Assembly (NCBI GenBank): GCA_004296815.1
Contig: SCVT01000414.1
Coordinates: 1 to 10,851 of the forward strand
DNA from: Reyranella sp.
GTDB lineage: Bacteria; Pseudomonadota; Alphaproteobacteria; Reyranellales; Reyranellaceae
Length of the DNA: 10,851 nt
Reading direction: 5' to 3'
The notes beneath the pieces are model-generated. The model was not told the origin of the DNA and did no database searches. It was given only the letters and a program-made list of their open reading frames with translations. Of this stretch, positions 6,330 through 10,851 are shown piece after piece. Every line of letters begins with the position of its first letter. Position 1 is the first letter of the stretch. The position numbers and the translations under genes are program-made.

Positions 6330-7733
6330 CTAATCCTTCGCCACGTACGGGTGGACCATCTTCGACGGGTCGACGACGCGGTCGAACTCGGCCTCGCTGA
6401 CATAGCCCAGTTTCAGAGCGGCCTGCTTCAGGGTCAGGTCGTGGTCCGTCGCATAGTGCGCGATCTTCGAGGCCTTGTCGTAGCCGATCACCGGCGCCAG
6501 CGCCGTCACCAGCATCAGCGAGCGGTCGACATACTCCTTGATCTTCTTGAGGTTGGGCTCGGTGCCTTCCACCAGGAACTTGCGGAAGTTGGCGCAGCCG
6601 TCGGTCATCAGGGTGATCGAGTGCGTGATGTTGTAGATCATCACCGGCTTGTAGACGTTCATCTCCAGGTAACCGCTGGCGCCGCCGAAGCCCACCGCAA
6701 CGTCGTTGGCCATGACCTGCACGGCGATCATGGTCAGCGCCTCGCACTGCGTCGGGTTGACCTTGCCCGGCATGATCGACGAGCCGGGCTCGTTCTCGGG
6801 GATGTGCAGTTCGGCGAAGCCGGCGCGCGGGCCGCATGACATCAGGCGGATATCGTTGGCGATCTTGTAGAGCGAGACGGCCAGCGTCCGGAACGAGCCG
6901 GAGAGCTGGACCAGCGCATCGTGCGCACCCTGCACCGTGAACTTGTTGGCCGCGGTGACGAAGGGGAGCTTGGTGAGCTTGGCGATCTCGGCGGCAGCCG
7001 CCTCGGCGAAGCCCGGGGCGGCGTTGATGCCGGTGCCGACCGCGGTGCCGCCCAGCGCCAAGTGATAGACATCCTTCAGCGCATCCTCGATGCGGCCGAT
7101 ATTGTCGGCAAGCATGCCGGCGTAGCCCGACCATTCCTGGCCGAGCGTGATCGGCGTCGCATCCTGCATGTGGGTGCGGCCGATCTTGACGATGCTCTCC
7201 CACGCCTTGGCCTTGGCGTCGATCGCGTCATGCAGCGCCTTCAGCGATGGCAGCAGCCGCTCCTTCGTGTTCACGGCGGCCGCGATGTACATGGTCGACG
7301 GGAACGAGTCGTTCGAGGATTGCGACATGTTCACGTGGTCGTTGGGATGGACCGGCTTCTTGGAGCCGACCGGCGTCCCCGCGATCTGGCAGCAGCGGTT
7401 GGAGATCACCTCGTTCACGTTCATGTTGAACTGCGTGCCGCTGCCGGTCATCCAGACGTGCAGCGGGAACATGTCGTGATGCTGGCCGGCCAGGATCTCG
7501 TCGCAGACCTGGACGATCAGCTTGTGCGCCGTGTCGTCCAGCCGCTTGCCGTCGTGGTTGGCGTTGGCGCAGGCCTTCTTCAGCGTCGCGTAGGCCGTGA
7601 TCATCTCGCGCGGCATCAGGTCCTTGCCGATGCTGAAATGCTCGAGCGACCGCTGGGTCTGGGCGCCCCAGAGCTTGTCGGCCGGCACGCTGACCTCGCC
7701 GAGACTGTCGGTTTCCTTGCGAACGTCTGCCAC
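6330..7733 (-). CDS. fumC: Class II fumarate hydratase
   Basis: FumC (EC 4.2.1.2) interconverts fumarate and malate in the TCA cycle as an iron-free, oxygen-tolerant homotetramer in the cytoplasm. The 467-residue length equals the usual size. Key residues fall on the E. coli numbers: S98 and T100 ([10 protein letters not shown]), HPND ending at 132 and SSND ending at 142, T187-H188 in [16 protein letters not shown], and the signature [11 protein letters not shown] with catalytic S318 and K324. Related class members (aspartase, argininosuccinate lyase) share the signature, but overall length and the [12 protein letters not shown] segment favour fumarase. The start is GTG at 7733, preceded by GAGAGGTGG. 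It follows arfB by 50 nt, with no clear terminator between, and is followed closely by the porin. Its product malate is the substrate of Mqo encoded on the other strand. Confidence 0.97.
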   Translation of the reverse strand: MADVRKETDSLGEVSVPADKLWGAQTQRSLEHFSIGKDLMPREMITAYATLKKACANANHDGKRLDDTAHKLIVQVCDEILAGQHHDMFPLHVWMTGSGTQFNMNVNEVISNRCCQIAGTPVGSKKPVHPNDHVNMSQSSNDSFPSTMYIAAAVNTKERLLPSLKALHDAIDAKAKAWESIVKIGRTHMQDATPITLGQEWSGYAGMLADNIGRIEDALKDVYHLALGGTAVGTGINAAPGFAEAAAAEIAKLTKLPFVTAANKFTVQGAHDALVQLSGSFRTLAVSLYKIANDIRLMSCGPRAGFAELHIPENEPGSSIMPGKVNPTQCEALTMIAVQVMANDVAVGFGGASGYLEMNVYKPVMIYNITHSITLMTDGCANFRKFLVEGTEPNLKKIKEYVDRSLMLVTALAPVIGYDKASKIAHYATDHDLTLKQAALKLGYVSEAEFDRVVDPSKMVHPYVAKD

Positions 7734-7783
7734 GTGCCACCTCTCGGTTGAGGCCGGAACGTTAGCGCACCGCGGCCGGCGCG

Positions 7784-8227
7784 TCAGTCGTCCGATGCCC
7801 GCGACCGCCGCAGGGACTTGAGTGTGCCGTGACGCTTCTTGTCGTCGACGCGACGGCGCTTGGCTGCCTTGCTGACCTTGGTCTTCTTGCGCGGCACCGG
7901 TGGACGGGCGGCCTCTCGGACCAGCTCGACCAGCCGGGCCAGCGCCTCCTCGCGGTTGCGGAGCTGGCTCCGCTGGCCTTGAGCCACCAGCACCAGCACG
8001 CCGTCGCGCGTCAGGCGGCGGCCAGCCAGCCGCTCGAGCCGCTGCTTCACCGCGTCGGGTAGTGACGGCGACTGGCGAACGTCGAAGCGGAGCTGCACAG
8101 CCGTGGAGGTCGTGTTGACGTGCTGCCCACCCGGGCCGGCGGCGCGCACGAAGGTTTCCTGAATTTCATCCGGGTCGAGCGTCAGCGAGCCGGTGATCCA
8201 GATCGGCGCCGCTCGGGCGATCGTCAT
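7784..8227 (-). CDS. arfB: ArfB-like peptidyl-tRNA hydrolase (ribosome rescue)
   Basis: This is a stand-alone release-factor-like protein (formerly YaeJ) that enters the empty mRNA channel of stalled ribosomes and hydrolyses the peptidyl-tRNA. It has 147 residues, the normal short length: only the catalytic domain is present, without codon-recognition domains. The GGQ motif is at 33-35 within [20 protein letters not shown]. The C-terminal tail from about 108 is strongly basic ([15 protein letters not shown] and later [14 protein letters not shown]), as needed to occupy the mRNA channel. The ATG overlaps the stop of the ankyrin gene as ATGA, so translation is probably coupled. The start gives the full domain with no spare N-terminus. 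A mis-call as RF1 or RF2 is excluded by size. No defects were seen. Confidence 0.93.
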   Translation of the reverse strand: MTIARAAPIWITGSLTLDPDEIQETFVRAAGPGGQHVNTTSTAVQLRFDVRQSPSLPDAVKQRLERLAGRRLTRDGVLVLVAQGQRSQLRNREEALARLVELVREAARPPVPRKKTKVSKAAKRRRVDDKKRHGTLKSLRRSRASDD

Positions 8228-8781
8228 TCCTTGCCGCCGGCGCGGCGCAGCACGGCCTCGACCGAGTTCCGGTTGCTCTGCTTGGCGTAGGTGAGTGCGG
8301 TCCGGCCGGTGAAGTCGCGCGCGTTGGGATCGGCCTTCTTCTCGAGCAGCAGGCGCGCGATCTCGGCATTGCCCCGGCCGGCCGCGATCATCAGGGCGGT
8401 CTGGCCCTGCCGGCCCTGCGGACGCGTGGCGGCATTGCGCCGAAGCAGGATCTCGACGATGTCGACGTCGTTCTTCTCCGCTGCCCGCATCAGCGCGGTG
8501 TAGCCCTCGCGATCGATCGCATCGATCACCGCGCCACCCTTGAGCAGGACATCGACGACCGGAATATGCCCGGACTGCACCGCGATGATCAGCAGCGGCG
8601 TGCCGTTGTTGGCCGTCTGGTTCGGGTTCTCATTCTTCAGCAGCGCCTGGCGCACTTTCTCGTCGTCACCTTCGAGAACGGCCTTCACGATGGGCTTCTG
8701 GCCGAAAAGGTCCGAGCCTTGGGCGAACGCTGCGCCGGCAGGCGAGGCCGCGAGAAGAGCGACGAGCGTTCGACGAAGCAT
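8224..8781 (-). CDS. Exported ankyrin-repeat protein
   Basis: The product has 185 residues: an N-terminal signal peptide (MLRRTLVALLAASPAGAAFA, likely cut before Q21) and then about five ankyrin repeats. Approximate repeat positions are 26-58 (degenerate), 59-91, 92-124, 125-157 and 158-183; the best show the xGxTALMxAA pattern (EGYTALMRAA, QGQTALMIAA, TGRTALTYA). Ankyrin repeats bind proteins, so this is probably a periplasmic binding or adaptor protein; partner and role are unknown. In other proteobacteria small periplasmic ankyrin proteins are known beside catalase (AnkB type), but no catalase is visible here. The start is firm: a perfect AAGGAGG lies 5 nt upstream, formed by the last codons of gshB. 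Its stop overlaps the arfB start. Confidence 0.9.
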   Translation of the reverse strand: MLRRTLVALLAASPAGAAFAQGSDLFGQKPIVKAVLEGDDEKVRQALLKNENPNQTANNGTPLLIIAVQSGHIPVVDVLLKGGAVIDAIDREGYTALMRAAEKNDVDIVEILLRRNAATRPQGRQGQTALMIAAGRGNAEIARLLLEKKADPNARDFTGRTALTYAKQSNRNSVEAVLRRAGGKE

Positions 8782-8783
8782 GC

Positions 8784-9737
8784 CTACCTCCTTGTTTCCT
8801 GATAGCGCACCTCGATGCGATCCCAGATCTGCGCCTCGAGCGACACGCCGTCGAAGCGGTTGATCTGCTGCAGGCCGGTCGGCGAGGTAACGTTGATCTC
8901 GGTGAGGTAGTTGCCGATCACGTCGATGCCGACGAAGAGCAGGCCGCGCTTGGCGAGCTCGGGCCCGATCGTCTCGCAGAGCTCGACGTCGCGCTTGGTG
9001 AGCGCGGCCTTCACCGCCTTGCCGCCGACATGCATGTTGGAGCGCGCCTCGCCCTCGGCCGGCACGCGGTCGATGGCGCCGACCGCCTTGCCGTCGATCA
9101 GGATGATGCGCTTGTCGCCCTTGCGCACCTCGGGAAGGTAGCGCTGGGCGATCACCGGCTCGCGGCTGCGCTGCGAGAACATTTCCAGCAGGGAATTGAA
9201 GTTCTCGTCGTCGGGCCGCACCCGGAACACGCCGGCGCCGCCATTGCCAAACAGCGGCTTCAGGATGATGTCCTTGTGCTCGTCGCGGAATTCCCTGAGC
9301 GCGCGGGCGTCGGCGGTGATCAGCGTCGGCGGCATCACATTGTCGAAATGCGTGACGAACAGCTTTTCCGGCGCGTTGCGCACGCTGGCCGGATCGTTGA
9401 CCACCAGCGTCCTGGGATGGATGTGCTCCAGGACGTGCGTCGTGGTGATGTAGGACATGTCGAACGGCGGGTCCTGGCGCAGCAGCACGACGTCGATCTT
9501 CGCGAGGTCGAGCATCTCCGCCGCGCCCAGGGTGAAGTGATTGCCCTTCTCGCGCCGGAGCTTCATCGGCTGGGCCCGCGCCAGCACCTTGCGGTCGCGG
9601 AAGATCAGGTCCTGGGGCGTGTAGTGCCACAGCGCATAGCCGCGCTTTTCGGCCTCGAGCCCGAGCACGAACGTCGAATCGCCGTCGATGTCGATGGTCG
9701 ACACATGGTCCATCTGGATGGCGACGCTGAGCTTCAT
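8784..9737 (-). CDS. gshB: Glutathione synthase
   Basis: GshB (EC 6.3.2.3) joins gamma-glutamylcysteine and glycine, using ATP, in the last step of glutathione synthesis in the cytoplasm. The product has 317 residues, within one or two of the E. coli enzyme. The N-terminal substrate domain covers about 1-120, with the hallmark [20 protein letters not shown] at 85-104. The ATP-grasp domain follows: the glycine-rich loop [10 protein letters not shown] at 163-172, nucleotide-contact region [15 protein letters not shown] at 212-226, and metal ligands D272, E280 and N282 in [22 protein letters not shown] 9737 has GAGAGG upstream and gives the expected N-terminus. It lies 22 nt after the SirB1-like gene and 2 nt before the ankyrin gene. 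Closeness to yraN is a recurrent order in alphaproteobacteria. No gshA is visible here. No defects were seen. Confidence 0.96.
   Translation of the reverse strand: MKLSVAIQMDHVSTIDIDGDSTFVLGLEAEKRGYALWHYTPQDLIFRDRKVLARAQPMKLRREKGNHFTLGAAEMLDLAKIDVVLLRQDPPFDMSYITTTHVLEHIHPRTLVVNDPASVRNAPEKLFVTHFDNVMPPTLITADARALREFRDEHKDIILKPLFGNGGAGVFRVRPDDENFNSLLEMFSQRSREPVIAQRYLPEVRKGDKRIILIDGKAVGAIDRVPAEGEARSNMHVGGKAVKAALTKRDVELCETIGPELAKRGLLFVGIDVIGNYLTEINVTSPTGLQQINRFDGVSLEAQIWDRIEVRYQETRR
8787..8793 (-). promoter_or_regulatory. Strong ribosome-binding site of the ankyrin gene
   Basis: AAGGAGG on the minus strand is 5 nt before the ATG at 8781 and is a full Shine-Dalgarno match. It is made largely by the last two arginine codons of gshB, AGG AGG, directly before the gshB stop TAG (8786-8784). 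This fixes the ankyrin start and links its translation to gshB. Confidence 0.85.
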
Positions 9738-9759
9738 TCTTTCATCCTCTCGTGGCCTG

Positions 9760-10605
9760 TCAGTTAAGCCCGCGGCGCAGTTCCTGCAACAGGGCGGTGG
9801 CGCGCTGGCGCAGCCCGGCATCGCCCTGGCTGCCGACAACGGCGAGAAACCGCTCGAAGGCGGCGATCGCGGCCCGGCGCTTGTCCAGCCGGCTGTTGAG
9901 CTGCCCCGCCTCGAACAGCAGCTCGGGCTGGTCGGGCGCGATCGCCAGCATGCGGTCGAGCGACTGCGCCGCCCCGGCCCAGTCCTCGCGTTTGACGAGA
10001 CGCAGGCGGACGTTGTTTTCCAGCCGCAGCAGGACATCGCGGTCGAACACCGGATCGAAATGCTCGGACTTGAGCTCGGCGTCCGGGCCCAGCACCTGGC
10101 GCAGCAGCTGGCGCAGATCGGCGGCGTCGCGCACGCAGCCGTCATGGAAGGGATCGATGACGTGCCGCGCGCCGTCGATTTCGACGCGGATCAGGAAGTG
10201 GCCGGGAAACGCCAGGCCCTCGGCATGCCAGCCCTGGGCACGGGCGACATGGAGGTAGAGGATCGACAGCGCCACCGGCAGCCCCTTGCGGCGCTCGATC
10301 ACGCGCGCGAGGTCGGCATTCTGCAGGTCGTCGTAGGTCTCGCTGTCGCCGCGGTAGGCGTAGGACTGGGCGATGACCTCGGCCAGCGATTCCGGCGTGG
10401 CGCCGCGCCGGCGCACCAGATCGGCCACGGCGGCGGACATGGCCGCCACGTGCTGGCGGAGCGGCGGAAGATCGAGGACATCGTCGTTCCTGAGGACGCT
10501 CAAGGCCAGGGCCGCTTCGAGAAGATCGAGGCGCTCGCCGTCGCCGGCGCAGAGATCGCGCAGGCGGGCAAGGTTCTTGGCGGTTTCCAACTCTACGCTC
10601 GACAC
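9760..10605 (-). CDS. SirB1-family transglutaminase-like/TPR protein
   Basis: The product is a 281-residue cytoplasmic protein of the SirB1 type. The transglutaminase-like domain covers about 35-190, with family motifs [20 protein letters not shown] (91-110) followed by [21 protein letters not shown] (128-141) and VIDPFHDG (149-156). The position where active transglutaminases carry cysteine reads LPVALS, with no cysteine, so enzymatic cross-linking or protease activity is doubtful, as in the rest of this family. A tetratricopeptide-like helical part follows at about 205-275. The GTG at 10605 is used, with GGAG 7 nt upstream. The gene begins 3 nt after the yraN stop and ends 22 nt before gshB. 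The biochemical role of SirB1 proteins is not established; the name comes from an old link to Salmonella invasion regulation and should not be read as function. Confidence 0.87.
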   Translation of the reverse strand: MSSVELETAKNLARLRDLCAGDGERLDLLEAALALSVLRNDDVLDLPPLRQHVAAMSAAVADLVRRRGATPESLAEVIAQSYAYRGDSETYDDLQNADLARVIERRKGLPVALSILYLHVARAQGWHAEGLAFPGHFLIRVEIDGARHVIDPFHDGCVRDAADLRQLLRQVLGPDAELKSEHFDPVFDRDVLLRLENNVRLRLVKREDWAGAAQSLDRMLAIAPDQPELLFEAGQLNSRLDKRRAAIAAFERFLAVVGSQGDAGLRQRATALLQELRRGLN

Positions 10606-10608
10606 TTC

Positions 10609-10851
10609 TTACTCCGGGGCGCGCCAGACGTCGGGCAGGTGCCGCGGCCAAAAGCTGCTGACCAGCACGGCGTCGAAGCGCACCGAGCAGGCAGCATGGC
10701 GCGGATGGCGGGCGAGGAACAGGCTGGCGGCGCGCGACACGCGGCCGAACTGGCGATTGCCCAGCGCATCGACCGCCGTCAGGAGATCGCCGCGCGCCTT
10801 GACCTCGACGAAGACCAGCAGGTCGCCGCGCCGCGCCACGATGTCGATCTC
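10609..10851 (-). CDS. yraN: YraN (UPF0102) endonuclease-like protein, C-terminal part
   Basis: The C-terminal 80 residues and the stop TAA are present; the N-terminus lies beyond the right edge. The visible part opens inside the conserved nuclease-like core: EIDIVARRGDLLVFVEVKAR carries the acidic residue of the EID motif and the ExK motif (EVK) of Holliday-junction-resolvase-like folds. The rest ends with RFDAVLVSSFWPRHLPDVWR, again typical of YraN. Members are short (about 120 residues), so about 40 residues are missing. Nuclease activity of the family is inferred from the fold and is poorly tested. In alphaproteobacteria yraN often follows the 16S rRNA methyltransferase gene rsmI and precedes gshB, so rsmI may lie just outside. 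The SirB1-like gene starts 3 nt after its stop, implying one operon. Confidence 0.9.
   Translation of the reverse strand, partial: EIDIVARRGDLLVFVEVKARGDLLTAVDALGNRQFGRVSRAASLFLARHPRHAACSVRFDAVLVSSFWPRHLPDVWRAPE

Noticed and set aside
6319..7203. Upstream extension of the porin frame across fumC
   Set aside because: It is antisense-register shadow of fumC with no domain. The GTG at 6318 yields a clear signal peptide and normal family length.
7734..7783. Possible terminator between arfB and fumC
   Set aside because: The GC-rich stretch has short GCGC arms, but the inner pairs do not match and there is no T-run. I could not support a terminator or a separate fumC promoter.
9738..10145. Extension of the gshB frame to an earlier start
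   Set aside because: That stretch overlaps the SirB1-like gene in another frame. The ATG at 9737 gives exactly the expected GshB N-terminus and has a ribosome-binding site.

Overview
The window looks like chromosome of a GC-rich alphaproteobacterium. The order yraN, gshB is typical of that class, the proteins read like alphaproteobacterial ones, and several genes start with GTG. The species cannot be named from the sequence alone. Almost the whole window is coding, and most of it is ordinary core metabolism and housekeeping. I found no CRISPR array, complete mobile element, toxin module or defence system, and nothing I would call an undescribed system.

Left end (1 to about 1714): a small unrecognised gene runs off the left edge on the minus strand. 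It diverges across about 230 bp from an AraC-family regulator on the plus strand. Between that regulator and the tRNA gene lies a decayed piece of a tyrosine recombinase (about 1473-1661). A complete tRNA-Arg(CCU) gene follows on the minus strand (1715-1791), with its 3' end facing the integrase piece. This is the usual geometry of an element inserted at a tRNA 3' end, so the left end is probably the worn edge of an old genomic island.

Centre left (1884-5010, plus strand): three genes are packed with overlapping stop and start codons. They encode a small cupin protein, malate:quinone oxidoreductase (Mqo) and a ThrE-family membrane protein. They almost certainly form one operon.

Centre and right (5014-10851, minus strand): seven genes run leftwards, in transcription order: YraN endonuclease-like protein (cut by the right edge), SirB1-type transglutaminase-like protein, glutathione synthase, an exported ankyrin-repeat protein, the ribosome-rescue hydrolase ArfB, class II fumarase and an OprB-type outer-membrane porin. 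Spacings run from a 4-nt overlap to 50 nt, so much of this may be one transcript or two overlapping ones. It meets the plus-strand operon head-on with only 3 bp between stop codons.

Functionally, FumC makes malate from fumarate and Mqo oxidises malate into the quinone pool, so two consecutive TCA-cycle steps sit in neighbouring convergent operons. The porin and the ThrE-like carrier add outer- and inner-membrane transport. GshB, ArfB, YraN and SirB1 are general maintenance functions with no evident common pathway. The points most worth a second look are the integrase scar at the tRNA, the translationally coupled cupin-mqo-thrE set, and a strong ribosome-binding site built from tandem AGG codons at the end of gshB.
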